Shown here in pieces: positions 53,410-63,155 of a DNA stretch of 64,000 nucleotides. Positions within the stretch are counted from its first letter, which is position 1, and each line of letters opens with the position of its first letter. The DNA is from an uncultured Prevotellaceae bacterium (GTDB lineage: Bacteria; Bacteroidota; Bacteroidia; Bacteroidales; Bacteroidaceae). The stretch covers positions 1 through 64,000 of the forward strand of contig CACWNV010000009.1 of assembly GCA_902762325.1 (NCBI GenBank), in the 5' to 3' direction. Below the pieces are notes generated by a model. The model made no database searches and was not told the DNA's origin. It saw only the letters and a list, made by a program, of their open reading frames with translations. A program made the position numbers and the translations under genes.

Positions 53410-55185
53410 TTATTTACCTTTTTCCATCTTTGCTTTCAGTTCAGCAAGTGCATCCAGATCACCGAGAGTTGTACCAGCGGCAACATTGTTGATTGCTGGA
53501 GCCTCTTCTTTCTTAGCAGCATGCTTACGTGGAGCAGCCTTCTTCGGCTCTTCCTTAGCCTCCTCGAAGGTACGGCTATGAGAAAGGATGATGCGCTTTG
53601 TCTCTTTGACAAACTCGATTACCTTGAAGTCAAGCTCTTCACCAAGCTGAGCCTGAGTACCATCTTCTTTCACGAGATGCTTTGGAGTAGCAAAACCCTC
53701 ACCACCTTCGTTCAGAGTAATAACGGCACCCTTATCCATCATCTCGCTGATCTTACCTGTGTGAACAGTACCGGGCTTATAGATGGTCTCGTATGTATCC
53801 CAAGGATTATCCTCGAGCTGCTTGTGTCCAAGAGACAGACGACGGTTCTCTTTGTCTATTTCCAGAACAACTACATCGATGTCAGCACCTTGCTGGGTAA
53901 ACTCTGAAGGATGCTTTACCTTCTTTGTCCAAGAAAGGTCTGAAATGTGGATCAAACCATCAACACCTTCCTCAAGTTCAACGAAGATACCGAAGTTTGT
54001 GAAGTTGCGTACTTTTGCGGTGTGCTTAGAACCGATAGGATATTTATCTTCGATAGACTCCCATGGATCATCCTTCAGCTGCTTGATGCCAAGGCTCATC
54101 TTGCGCTCCTCACGGTCGAGGGTGAGAATAACGGCCTCTACTTCATCACCAACGTGCATGAACTCCTGAGCTGAACGGAGGTGCTGGCTCCAAGACATCT
54201 CAGAAACGTGGATCAGTCCTTCTACACCAGGAGCAATCTCTACAAATGCACCATAGTCAGCGATGACTACAACCTTACCCTTAACGTGATCACCTACCTT
54301 CAGGTCTGCATCAAGAGCATCCCATGGATGTGGAGTGAGCTGCTTCAGACCGAGGGCAATACGCTTCTTCTCATCATCGAAGTCAAGGATAACGACGTTA
54401 ATCTTCTGGTCGAGTGCAACAACCTCGTGTGGATCGCTGACACGGCCCCAAGAAAGGTCTGTGATGTGGATGAGTCCGTCAACACCGCCGAGGTCAACGA
54501 ATACACCGTAAGAAGTGATGTTCTTGACTGTTCCTTCAAGAATCTGACCCTTTTCAAGCTTGCTGATAATCTCTTTCTTCTGTGCTTCCAGTTCAGCCTC
54601 GATGAGAGCCTTGTGAGAAACAACAACATTGCGATACTCCTGATTAATCTTAACAACCTTGAACTCCATGGTCTTACCTACGAATACATCGTAGTCACGG
54701 ATAGGATGAACATCAATCTGGCTTCCGGGAAGGAATGCCTCTATGCCGAATACATCAACGATCATACCACCCTTAGTGCGGCACTTGATGTAACCAGTAA
54801 TAATCTCTTCATTATCGAGAGCAGCATTAACACGCTCCCAGCTCTTGCTCATGCGAGCTTTCTTGTGTGAAAGAACAAGCTGTCCCTTCTTGTCTTCCTG
54901 ATTCTCTACATAAACCTCTACAATATCACCAGGCTTAAGATCAGGATTGTAACGGAATTCAGAAGCGGGAATAACACCATCGCTCTTGTATCCGATGTTA
55001 ACAATAACCTCTTTCTTGTCGACAGAGATTACCTTACCGTCAACAACTTGGTGGTCTGCCACCTTGTTGAGGGTTTCATCATAAGCTTTTTGAAGCTCTT
55101 CGCGGCTTACGCCTACGGCTGAACCATTCTCAAACTCGTCCCAGTTGAAGTCCTGTAATGGCTCAATGTTTTTAATGTTTGACAT
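53410..55185 (-). CDS. rpsA: 30S ribosomal protein S1
   Basis: A 591-residue S1 with six S1/OB repeats at roughly 45-110, 128-194, 212-282, 296-367, 383-454 and 470-540; repeats 3-5 carry the clear G-V-F-V-D-L and G-L-I-H-I-S text (VDGLIHITDLSW, VEGLIHVSEMSW, VDGLIHISDLSW). An Ala/Lys-rich tail (EEPKKAAPRKHAAKKEE) ends the protein. It binds mRNA at the ribosome; in Bacteroidetes, where Shine-Dalgarno use is weak, S1 is expected to matter for initiation. It has its own promoter and a hairpin at the start of its leader. Confidence 0.95.
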   Translation of the reverse strand: MSNIKNIEPLQDFNWDEFENGSAVGVSREELQKAYDETLNKVADHQVVDGKVISVDKKEVIVNIGYKSDGVIPASEFRYNPDLKPGDIVEVYVENQEDKKGQLVLSHKKARMSKSWERVNAALDNEEIITGYIKCRTKGGMIVDVFGIEAFLPGSQIDVHPIRDYDVFVGKTMEFKVVKINQEYRNVVVSHKALIEAELEAQKKEIISKLEKGQILEGTVKNITSYGVFVDLGGVDGLIHITDLSWGRVSDPHEVVALDQKINVVILDFDDEKKRIALGLKQLTPHPWDALDADLKVGDHVKGKVVVIADYGAFVEIAPGVEGLIHVSEMSWSQHLRSAQEFMHVGDEVEAVILTLDREERKMSLGIKQLKDDPWESIEDKYPIGSKHTAKVRNFTNFGIFVELEEGVDGLIHISDLSWTKKVKHPSEFTQQGADIDVVVLEIDKENRRLSLGHKQLEDNPWDTYETIYKPGTVHTGKISEMMDKGAVITLNEGGEGFATPKHLVKEDGTQAQLGEELDFKVIEFVKETKRIILSHSRTFEEAKEEPKKAAPRKHAAKKEEAPAINNVAAGTTLGDLDALAELKAKMEKGK

Positions 55186-55240
55186 AAATTGTTAATAAAA
55201 AAATAAATGAATTAATAAAGTTAGACTTTATGTTAATTGA

Positions 55241-55271
55241 TTGGCATTTAGCCAAAAACGATGCAAAATTA
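55241..55271 (-). promoter_or_regulatory. rpsA -7 box and leader hairpin
   Basis: The minus strand reads TAATTTTG (55271-55264), and transcription should start near 55258. Immediately downstream TTGGC-taaat-GCCAA (55255-55241) can form a 5-bp hairpin at the 5' end of the leader, ~55 nt before the start codon. Confidence 0.45.
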
Positions 55272-55291
55272 CAGTATTTTTATTACATTAC

Positions 55292-55331
55292 CAAATATTA
55301 AGACCTTATATCATTAAATGATTAATATTTG
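55292..55331. terminator. A/T-rich inverted repeat after the TamB gene
   Basis: CAAATATTAA (55292-55301) and TTAATATTTG (55322-55331) are exact complements across 20 nt, and ATCATT/AATGAT pairs inside it. It lies 27-66 nt beyond the TamB stop; with no GC stem or T tail it is at best a weak terminator. Confidence 0.35.
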
Positions 55332-55357
55332 TTAACTATCGTAATGCGGATAATAGA

Positions 55358-58300
55358 TTAATCCTCTTTATTATTCTTCTTTATTCTCTCTTTCTTCGGG
55401 CGGATTCCAAACAAGTCTTTCAATCCGTTGAAGTCCTTTTTCATAATAAGGCCGACACCCTGTGTATTTAACGAGTTACGAGTAAAATAACGGTCATTCG
55501 TCTGGTTATAAACCTTGATAGCCAGATTACCATTCGGATATAATAGATAGCGAATATCGAAATCGCCGATAAAGGAAGTGGTCGCATTAGGATTATCCCT
55601 GTAACCGAACTGACCGTTGAACAACAAACGATTGTTTAATAGACGTCCACTAAGCAATCCTTCATACTCGGCATTGTTAAATCCTTCGTTACCCGTTGAA
55701 ATGTTTGCCCCAAAATTCCAGTTGTTATTCTTTATCACACTGGATAAGACGTTATTTAACTGCTGACTGATGGTTCCGCTCAAAATACTTTGCATAGCCA
55801 GTGAAGTCTGATTTTCCAGACTTGCACTCTCTGCATTCGCATTGTTCGTTCCCTGATTAAGGAAACGACCTACGGCAAGCAGATAAAGGACTTGCTGGTT
55901 CATCTCTTCTTCTGAATTGATGATACTGAATATCATTTGTTTTGCATCGCTTCCGACCGTAGGCATGTCCAGGTCAAAGTCAACACTCGGCTGTTTTGGA
56001 GTGCCAATGATATTCATCAGACAATTCACACGGATGTTATTACTTGTGAAAGAGTTACCGATATTCAGGTCGGAGAGGGGAACGCCGTTGACGGTATATA
56101 TTGCTTTCAGATTAAGAGTGGCATCGTAAGGATTACCACCGAAAACGATTGTACCGCCTTGCTCAAACTGGAAATCTTTCTTAATAATATTCTGGATAGT
56201 CAACTTATAAACGCCATGGTCAACCAGATAGTTTCCGAACATCTGAAATGCACCTTTATTATAATAGGAAGCACGAATAATACCATTGCCGTTCAATGCG
56301 ATATAATCACCGCTCTGCTCATCCATCAACACTTTCAAGGTTGCCTCTGGAGTGGTATTGATGAGGAAATTGATGTGAATGTCAGACGACGCATTGCTCC
56401 AATAGGTGTCAGCAAGCATTTCCGTTGACACTCGGTGAGATCCTCTTCCAAGGCTATCCTTAGAGATTTCGTTCCATCTGATGAACTCCTGAGTACTGAT
56501 ATCATCAGGGCTCGAAGCATTATAAATAATCTGCGAATCCTTATTCGGCGTAATATTCACATCGATATTCACCTCTCCGCTCTTACCTTGTATTCCGCAA
56601 ATTCCGGTGCCATATACGGTACCGCAAAACGTGCTTCCATCAAAGTCTTTGAAGTCGAATGCCAGCAGATTATGGGCATCAACATTCAAGTTATATCTCA
56701 GATTTGTCAAGGCGTCATGATACAGACTCCCGCTAAAGATTCCATAATGGCCTTCCTGATCATAGATAGTATCATTCTCAAATATAATCTCATCAGGAAT
56801 AAAGCGGACGGTATCATTATGAAGCGTATAAACGGTGTTCAGAGTCGTGATATTCATATCACCATTAGCAACAATCTTACCGGTAAGGTTGATGGTGCTT
56901 AGCGGACCGAATAGCCTTAGTTCACCGGAGCCTCTTGCCGTCACATTATCCATAAAACTACCGCAGAAGTTCTCAATGAACTCCAGTCTGGTGTTATGAG
57001 GAAGTATATGAAGATCTATATAGTCATTCTTTGGAGACACATAGCCTTGAACTACCGTCTTAGTATCACCCTCATCAATGGCAACTGCATCTATATCAAT
57101 CTGTTCGCTGACATTGTTTAATAAAGCATTTGCATATAAGGTTCCCATTCGTCCATTTTCAAAACGGAACTGATCAACTCGTAAGTCGGCGGCGGCTTCT
57201 ATCTTATCCAGGGCTGCTGCCACAAACGCTCTTCCTGAAGCATAGCCGTCAAATTCAACGGGATGAAAGTCGACGATATCCAGTATATAACTGATGTCAA
57301 TTCCATTCAAATCGACAAATAACGAGTCATTAATGCTTTTTGAAGCCTTACCGTCAACGTGGATGAACTGATGGTCATGAGAGATGGCAAAATCATAAAC
57401 GGTGATGTTGTCTTTTTTGTAGATAACCGAACTTGGTTCAACCATCCAGATGGTATCATTGACGACCAATTCTGAGGGTTGTATGCTCACATAGGCAGCA
57501 TCCGCTCCATTATCATCCTGGTAGAATTTCGCATACAAATCGAGATTTCCTTTTAGGGTAACCATTCCGTCAATACTGAACTTCGTATTTGCATTAAACT
57601 TATCATTGATGGCATCGGTTGACAACATCAAAGATGTAAGCTGCCCCATATCATTATACTTATCGATGCGTGCTTTCATCCTTAATGTATCATTCGGAGT
57701 GGATATGTTGATGTTGGTTGCCTTGAAGTTTGTGTCGTCATAGACAAAGTCCGGAACAACAACATTCATGTTCATGGAACTATTGGCATCATTAATATCA
57801 CCTTCAATATGGAGAGGAGATTTCAAGTCCAACGGAATATTAAAGAAAGCCTTTAGCCAATCAGTATTATTTAGCGTAGCATCAATGATAAAGTCATTAC
57901 TATTAGTGTTAGTTACATCAGGCAGACCAGGAAGAGTGGGGAGCCTTTTACCTATTATATTAATAAAACTCTGAGGCAAAGTCTCATAATCATAGTCCCC
58001 GACAATGCTGACTCTGGCAAAATCGCTTTCTATATCCAGCAGATGAACTCCATTGTTCTCATCAGCCCGGATATTCAGCTGCTCTAAATAATATTGCTGT
58101 TTGGGGGAGTCCATCAGGAAATCTGAGACCACCACCTCTCCTTTAGACTTGTTCAGGCTTCTCCCTGATATGTCTGCATCTATGTTAAAGCTGAATGCTG
58201 TTTCCGGCCATTGATTGCTTAGTTTAAGTGCCGAAGGGTTGAAATTTCTGACTTCTGCCATCAGATTCGCAACATTCTCCTTACCGGAGATGTTGATGCT

Positions 58301-59782
58301 TCCCTGAAGGTTAAGCTTTATATTTGGGTCGTCAATTCTTAACAGACCATTATAAATGTTATTGTCAAAGCTCCCGTCAAGCTCTATGTTATTGAACATA
58401 TAGGAGTTATAGTCGAATTTTGAAACCTTTCCTTTAGCTTTAATGCCACTATACTTTCCATCAGCAACAAGTCCGTTGACATGGAGGTTAGTTGCTATCG
58501 TACCAAACTTATCATCATTGAGGATCTGTTTAAGATTCAGTTCATCTGTCTGGATGTTCCCCACGAACTTGTTGCCATTCTTTTGATAGGTAAAATCAGC
58601 CGAACCGGCATTCGTCTTGATCAGTCCAGTAACACCTAATTCATTATTATTACCATAGAATGAACCTTTAAAGCCGACATTTCCTAAACGGCGCACTTCT
58701 TCGGGCAATTTAAAACGCGCTCCGAAATTATCAATCACATTTGCGATTCCTTCACTACTTGCATAGAAATCCAGAATGTTCGCGCCCCAATCAAGGCGAT
58801 TCCAGTCAGAAACGGCTCCATTTGCCGACAAGGCAACATTTCCATCAGCCGACCTGATATTCAACGACTCAATCATCGTTGACTTGTCCGTACCATTGAG
58901 AATCGCTTCAAAAGAGATAGGAGACTTGAAATTCTCAAGTGAAGGCTCAAAACACTTTAAGTCACTGAGCGTTATCGTTGACGGCTTAATATTTCCTTTA
59001 TATTCTACAGATACTACTTTCCTCTTCGTCTCATCCGTCTGGATATCTGCCACGAAATCTGATAGAGTGATGTTGGTTTTCGGCATCCGAAGACTGGTTT
59101 CTTCCAAAACAAGATGCCGGTCATTTCCGAATAGCTTCATGGAGAGACCAGACAATCTTAATCCAGAAGCTTCTATAAATGACAACTTCTTGACATTCAC
59201 ATTGATAGAATCCTCCTGCAAAGTGTTCAGAATGATGTGGGCACTGATATTACTGGTATTGATGTGATCAGGAGAAAAGCTATTGGAACGAGGAATGTCT
59301 AACCTGTTATAGGCTACTTTACCATTTCTGATGATAAGAGAGCTTATTTTAAGGTTTATAGGTGTCTTTTCCGACTGGTCTTTTGACGCTAAGGAGTCAA
59401 GAACGAACTGAAAATTAGGCGACGCGTCGGCAGACTCCTTATATAAGTTGGCATCAAGTCCGAATAACTGAGCCGATAATATTGATATTTTACCTTTCGC
59501 AAGTTCTAATAAGTCAATCTTCACCGATGCACGTGAAGCTTTCAATAATGGTCTCTGATTCTGGTCAAACATCTGTAGATCGTCAACAATCAGACGATTG
59601 AGGAACCCGATGTCAACCCGACCGACCGACACTTTGGTGTCAAACTTCTCAGAAAGGATTTCACCCGCCTTGGTGCCAATGAAACTTTGTACTGCAGGGA
59701 TATGAAGCAGCACTATCAGAGTAACGTACAATCCGACTAAAGTCCATATTACTCCACTGATGATATTTCTAAACTTTCTCAA
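55358..59782 (-). CDS. TamB-family translocation/assembly module protein
   Basis: A very long protein (1474 residues) with one N-terminal membrane segment (about 9-29, IISGVIWTLVGLYVTLIVLL) and then repetitive beta-strand text (AsmA/TamB-like, for example LQGSINISGKENVANLMAEV). The C-terminal DUF490 region contains GGTIVFGGNPYDATLNLKA, VNCLMNIIGTPKQPSVDFDL and EEEMNQQVLYLLAVGRF, hallmarks of TamB. Such proteins span the periplasm as a hydrophobic groove and work with TamA/TamL or move lipids. It begins with TTG at 59782, only 7 nt after a -7 box; no upstream ATG is in frame. The partner TamL gene is at 1-2201. Confidence 0.9.
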   Translation of the reverse strand: MRKFRNIISGVIWTLVGLYVTLIVLLHIPAVQSFIGTKAGEILSEKFDTKVSVGRVDIGFLNRLIVDDLQMFDQNQRPLLKASRASVKIDLLELAKGKISILSAQLFGLDANLYKESADASPNFQFVLDSLASKDQSEKTPINLKISSLIIRNGKVAYNRLDIPRSNSFSPDHINTSNISAHIILNTLQEDSINVNVKKLSFIEASGLRLSGLSMKLFGNDRHLVLEETSLRMPKTNITLSDFVADIQTDETKRKVVSVEYKGNIKPSTITLSDLKCFEPSLENFKSPISFEAILNGTDKSTMIESLNIRSADGNVALSANGAVSDWNRLDWGANILDFYASSEGIANVIDNFGARFKLPEEVRRLGNVGFKGSFYGNNNELGVTGLIKTNAGSADFTYQKNGNKFVGNIQTDELNLKQILNDDKFGTIATNLHVNGLVADGKYSGIKAKGKVSKFDYNSYMFNNIELDGSFDNNIYNGLLRIDDPNIKLNLQGSINISGKENVANLMAEVRNFNPSALKLSNQWPETAFSFNIDADISGRSLNKSKGEVVVSDFLMDSPKQQYYLEQLNIRADENNGVHLLDIESDFARVSIVGDYDYETLPQSFINIIGKRLPTLPGLPDVTNTNSNDFIIDATLNNTDWLKAFFNIPLDLKSPLHIEGDINDANSSMNMNVVVPDFVYDDTNFKATNINISTPNDTLRMKARIDKYNDMGQLTSLMLSTDAINDKFNANTKFSIDGMVTLKGNLDLYAKFYQDDNGADAAYVSIQPSELVVNDTIWMVEPSSVIYKKDNITVYDFAISHDHQFIHVDGKASKSINDSLFVDLNGIDISYILDIVDFHPVEFDGYASGRAFVAAALDKIEAAADLRVDQFRFENGRMGTLYANALLNNVSEQIDIDAVAIDEGDTKTVVQGYVSPKNDYIDLHILPHNTRLEFIENFCGSFMDNVTARGSGELRLFGPLSTINLTGKIVANGDMNITTLNTVYTLHNDTVRFIPDEIIFENDTIYDQEGHYGIFSGSLYHDALTNLRYNLNVDAHNLLAFDFKDFDGSTFCGTVYGTGICGIQGKSGEVNIDVNITPNKDSQIIYNASSPDDISTQEFIRWNEISKDSLGRGSHRVSTEMLADTYWSNASSDIHINFLINTTPEATLKVLMDEQSGDYIALNGNGIIRASYYNKGAFQMFGNYLVDHGVYKLTIQNIIKKDFQFEQGGTIVFGGNPYDATLNLKAIYTVNGVPLSDLNIGNSFTSNNIRVNCLMNIIGTPKQPSVDFDLDMPTVGSDAKQMIFSIINSEEEMNQQVLYLLAVGRFLNQGTNNANAESASLENQTSLAMQSILSGTISQQLNNVLSSVIKNNNWNFGANISTGNEGFNNAEYEGLLSGRLLNNRLLFNGQFGYRDNPNATTSFIGDFDIRYLLYPNGNLAIKVYNQTNDRYFTRNSLNTQGVGLIMKKDFNGLKDLFGIRPKKERIKKNNKED

Positions 59783-59789
59783 TCTTCTG

Positions 59790-59797
59790 CAAAATTA
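59790..59797 (-). promoter_or_regulatory. -7 box of the TamB gene
   Basis: The minus strand reads TAATTTTG, with only 7 nt before the TTG start, so the mRNA would be leaderless or nearly so. Confidence 0.5.
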
Positions 59798-59861
59798 CAT
59801 CAAATTCGCATGATACAAAAAGAAATGCTATTAAAATATACGATAAATTGTAAATTTTCAC

Positions 59862-59869
59862 TATATTTG
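59862..59869 (+). promoter_or_regulatory. -7 box of the nqr operon
   Basis: TATATTTG matches TAnnTTTG, 45 nt before the ATG of nqrA at 59915. Confidence 0.5.
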
Positions 59870-59914
59870 CACCATAAATTCATATATATGATTGAATAAA
59901 TCCAAATTTATCTT

Positions 59915-61264
59915 ATGGCAAATGTAATTAAGTTACGCAAAGGCTTAAACATAAACCTGAAAGGTAAGGCTACGGAACAGAAAAGGAGCATACCTGCATG
60001 CGATGAGTATGCGTTGTCTCCCGACTGTTTTGAGGGAATGGTTCCCAAAGTAGTAGTGCGTGAAGGTGATAAAGTGAAAGCCGGGGACACTTTGTTTGTA
60101 AACAAGTTATGTCCCGATGTGCGTTTTGCCTCGCCGGTGAGCGGAACGGTTTCCGCAATAGTGCGTGGTGAACGCCGTAAAGTGCTTTGTGTGAAGGTTA
60201 AGGCTGACACCAATCAGGTTTATGCTGATTTCGGCATTCGTGATGTTGCCAAAATGAGCGGTAGCGAAGTGAAGGAGTGTCTGCTGAAGGCAGGTCTCTT
60301 CGGATACATCAACCAATTGCCTTATGCGGTGTCGACAACTCCCGAAACACAGCCTAAGGCGATTTTTATTTCTGCTCTGCGCGACATGCCTCTGGCAGGA
60401 AGTTTTGAGTTTGAACTTGCCGGCAACGAAAAGGATTTCCAGACAGGACTGACAGCTCTTTCTAAGGTTGCGAAGACCTATTTGGGAATTGGTTCTTCCC
60501 AAACGGCGCAAGCACTGACTTCTGCTCAGGATGTCGAGGTGAACGTCTTTGATGGAAAATGTCCGGCAGGCAATGTAGGAGTACAGGTGAATAACATTGA
60601 TCCAGTCAACAAAGGTGAGGTTGTATGGACGGTTGACCCCACGGCGGTGATTTTCTTTGGCCGTCTGTTCAACACAGGAAAGGTGAATCTTACCCGTACC
60701 GTGGCAGTTGCCGGTAGTGAGATTTCATCTCCTGCATACGTCGATGCCCTTGTCGGGACTCCTCTCAGAGCCATTCTCGACGGTCAGCTGAAGCAGTCTG
60801 AACACACACGAATCATCCAGGGAAATCCTCTGACCGGAAGTCTTTCCTCCCTTGATGACTACCTCGGAGCCCACGTCTCGGAGGTGACAGCTATCCCCGA
60901 GGGTGACGACAATGATGAATTCTTGGGGTGGATAGCTCCACGAACCAGTCAGTTCTCTGTCAACCGCAGTTACTTCTCCTGGCTGTTCGGGAACAAGGAA
61001 TATGCTCTTGATGCCCGCATCAAAGGAGGAGAGCGTCACATGATTATGAGCGGCGAATACGACAAGTATCTGCCTATGGACATTTATGGTGAATATCTTA
61101 TCAAGGCAATAATTGCCGGTGACATTGATAAGATGGAGCAACTGGGTATTTACGAAGTATCCCCCGAGGATTTCGCCGTTGCGGAGTTTGCCGACTCTTC
61201 TAAGTTAGAGCTACAGAAGATTGTGCGTGAAGGCTTGAATATGCTTCGCAAGGAGAATGCCTGA
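59915..61264 (+). CDS. nqrA: Na+-translocating NADH-quinone reductase subunit A
   Basis: A 449-residue peripheral subunit of Na+-NQR, which oxidises NADH, reduces quinone and pumps Na+. The N-terminal IKLRKGLNINLKG-type text (here VIKLRKGLNINLKG) and VREGDKVKAGDTLFVNK, with a lipoyl-like RFASPVSGTVSAI segment, identify NqrA. EYALDARIKGGERHMIMSGE and EDFAVAEFADSSKLELQKIV near the C-terminus are also typical. First gene of nqrABCDE; the gap to nqrB is 24 nt. Confidence 0.95.
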   Translation: MANVIKLRKGLNINLKGKATEQKRSIPACDEYALSPDCFEGMVPKVVVREGDKVKAGDTLFVNKLCPDVRFASPVSGTVSAIVRGERRKVLCVKVKADTNQVYADFGIRDVAKMSGSEVKECLLKAGLFGYINQLPYAVSTTPETQPKAIFISALRDMPLAGSFEFELAGNEKDFQTGLTALSKVAKTYLGIGSSQTAQALTSAQDVEVNVFDGKCPAGNVGVQVNNIDPVNKGEVVWTVDPTAVIFFGRLFNTGKVNLTRTVAVAGSEISSPAYVDALVGTPLRAILDGQLKQSEHTRIIQGNPLTGSLSSLDDYLGAHVSEVTAIPEGDDNDEFLGWIAPRTSQFSVNRSYFSWLFGNKEYALDARIKGGERHMIMSGEYDKYLPMDIYGEYLIKAIIAGDIDKMEQLGIYEVSPEDFAVAEFADSSKLELQKIVREGLNMLRKENA

Positions 61265-61288
61265 TTTTAAATATTAAATCTTTTAAAG

Positions 61289-62449
61289 ATGAAAGCGTTA
61301 AGAAACTATCTGAATAAGATAAAACCGAACTTCGAAGAAGGCGGAAAGCTCCATGCTCTCCAAAGCGTGTTTGACGGTTTTGAGACTTTTCTGTTTGTTC
61401 CCAACAAGACAGCAAAAAGCGGAGCCCACATTCACGATGCGATAGATTCGAAGAGAATAATGAGTATGGTAGTCCTTGCACTCATGCCAGCCATGTTGTT
61501 TGGTATGTACAACGTAGGCTACCAAAACTATCTTGCAGCAGGTACGTTGGCCTCAGCATCCTTCTGGGAGATTTTCCTGTTTGGTTTTCTCGCCGTACTT
61601 CCCAAGATACTGGTGAGCTATATCGTCGGTCTTGGCATTGAGTTTATTTGGGCTCAGTGGAAAGGAGAGGAAATCCAGGAAGGCTATCTCGTCAGTGGTA
61701 TCATCATTCCTCTGATCATCCCCATCGGCTGCCCCTTGTGGATGCTTGCATTGGCATGTGCCTTTGCCGTTATTTTTGCCAAGGAAATCTTCGGCGGAAC
61801 AGGTATGAACATCTTCAATGTTGCCATTGCCGCCCGTATGTTCCTGTTCTTCTCTTATCCCACAAAGATGAGTGGTGACACCGTCTGGGTAGCCCAGGAT
61901 TCAATCTTCGGGTTAGGAAACACTCTTCCCGACGGCTTCACTCAGGCCACTCCCCTTGGAATGATCGGGCAGGGCACCGACATCACCGCTTCCCTGAGCG
62001 ACATGATTCTCGGCTTCATCCCCGGATCTATCGGAGAGACCTCTGTCATTGCCATCGCATTGGGTGGAATCTTCCTGCTAATCACAGGCATCGCCTCATG
62101 GAAGACCATGCTGAGCGTATTCGTTGGCGGCGGATTGATGGCATGTGTATTCGAAGCAACTGGCTCGACTCCTCTCCACTGGTACGAGCATCTTGTGTTA
62201 GGTGGCTTTGCTTTCGGTGCCGTCTTCATGGCTACCGACCCCGTCACTTCTGCCCGCACAGAGACAGGTAAATATGTCTTCGGCTTCCTTATCGGAGCTA
62301 TGGCGGTCATCATCCGTGTGATGAACCCGGGTTATCCCGAAGGCATGATGCTGGCAATCTTCTTCGGAAATATGTTTGCACCACTCATCGACCATTGTGT
62401 TGTAGAGTATAATATTTCGAAACGTCTGAAAAGAGGAGGTACAAAATGA
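61289..62449 (+). CDS. nqrB: Na+-translocating NADH-quinone reductase subunit B
   Basis: A 386-residue polytopic subunit with about ten membrane segments. T221 in DGFTQATPLG is the expected covalent FMN site (family pattern D-G-F-[ST]-x-A-T). EEIQEGYLVSGIIIPLIIPI and GGTGMNIFNVAIAARMFLFF are conserved in NqrB and its RnfD relatives; the presence of nqrA and nqrC decides for Nqr. It overlaps nqrC by 4 bp (ATGA). Confidence 0.95.
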   Translation: MKALRNYLNKIKPNFEEGGKLHALQSVFDGFETFLFVPNKTAKSGAHIHDAIDSKRIMSMVVLALMPAMLFGMYNVGYQNYLAAGTLASASFWEIFLFGFLAVLPKILVSYIVGLGIEFIWAQWKGEEIQEGYLVSGIIIPLIIPIGCPLWMLALACAFAVIFAKEIFGGTGMNIFNVAIAARMFLFFSYPTKMSGDTVWVAQDSIFGLGNTLPDGFTQATPLGMIGQGTDITASLSDMILGFIPGSIGETSVIAIALGGIFLLITGIASWKTMLSVFVGGGLMACVFEATGSTPLHWYEHLVLGGFAFGAVFMATDPVTSARTETGKYVFGFLIGAMAVIIRVMNPGYPEGMMLAIFFGNMFAPLIDHCVVEYNISKRLKRGGTK

Positions 62450-63114
62450 AACTGAACACTAATTCTAATTCGTACATTATAATATATAGTGCGATCCTCG
62501 TTGTCGTCGTGGCTTTTCTGTTAGCATTCATCTTCCAGGCTTTGAAGCCCATGCAGGATGCTAATGTGGCACTTGACCTGAAAAAACAGATTCTCTATTC
62601 CCTGAACATTCGCGGACTCGATGGCAAGCAGGCTGAAGAGAAGTATGCTGAAGTCGTGAAGGAAGAAGGTGAAGTGAATGGCCAGAAATACTACGCTTGT
62701 AATATCGACGGTGAAGATGTCCTGGTCGTTTCTCTGAAAGGAATGGGACTTTGGGGCGGTATCAGCGGCTTCGTCTCCATTCATGGCGATGAGAATCCTA
62801 CCGTCTATGGTGCCTACTTCAACCATGAGAGCGAGACCGCCGGCCTGGGTGCCGAGATCAAGGACTCTAAGGCATGGCAGGAGAAGTTCATCGGAAAGAA
62901 AGTCTTCGTTGACGGTTCTCAGGATGTAGCCCTCTCTGTTGTGAAGAATGTTGAAGACCCCGAGACACAGGTTGATTGTGTAACGGGTGCCACGCTGACC
63001 TCCAATGGCGTTAACGACATGATTAAGGCAGGTCTGAAAGATGCAGTGACGCGTGCCGGCAATATCTTTAAGAAAAAGCAGGGCGCGTCCGACACAACTT
63101 CAACCGCTGATTAA
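62446..63114 (+). CDS. nqrC: Na+-translocating NADH-quinone reductase subunit C
   Basis: A 222-residue protein with a single N-terminal helix (IIIYSAILVVVVAFLLAFIF) and an FMN-binding domain. The flavinylation motif is TGATLTSNGV with T183 as the acceptor, modified by an ApbE-type transferase not present in this window. GLGAEIKDSKAWQEKFIGK is typical of NqrC and RnfG. The tail is short and polar. Confidence 0.95.
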   Translation: MKLNTNSNSYIIIYSAILVVVVAFLLAFIFQALKPMQDANVALDLKKQILYSLNIRGLDGKQAEEKYAEVVKEEGEVNGQKYYACNIDGEDVLVVSLKGMGLWGGISGFVSIHGDENPTVYGAYFNHESETAGLGAEIKDSKAWQEKFIGKKVFVDGSQDVALSVVKNVEDPETQVDCVTGATLTSNGVNDMIKAGLKDAVTRAGNIFKKKQGASDTTSTAD

Positions 63115-63155
63115 TCATTATTATCAATTGTCAATAATCAATATATAATTTGAAT

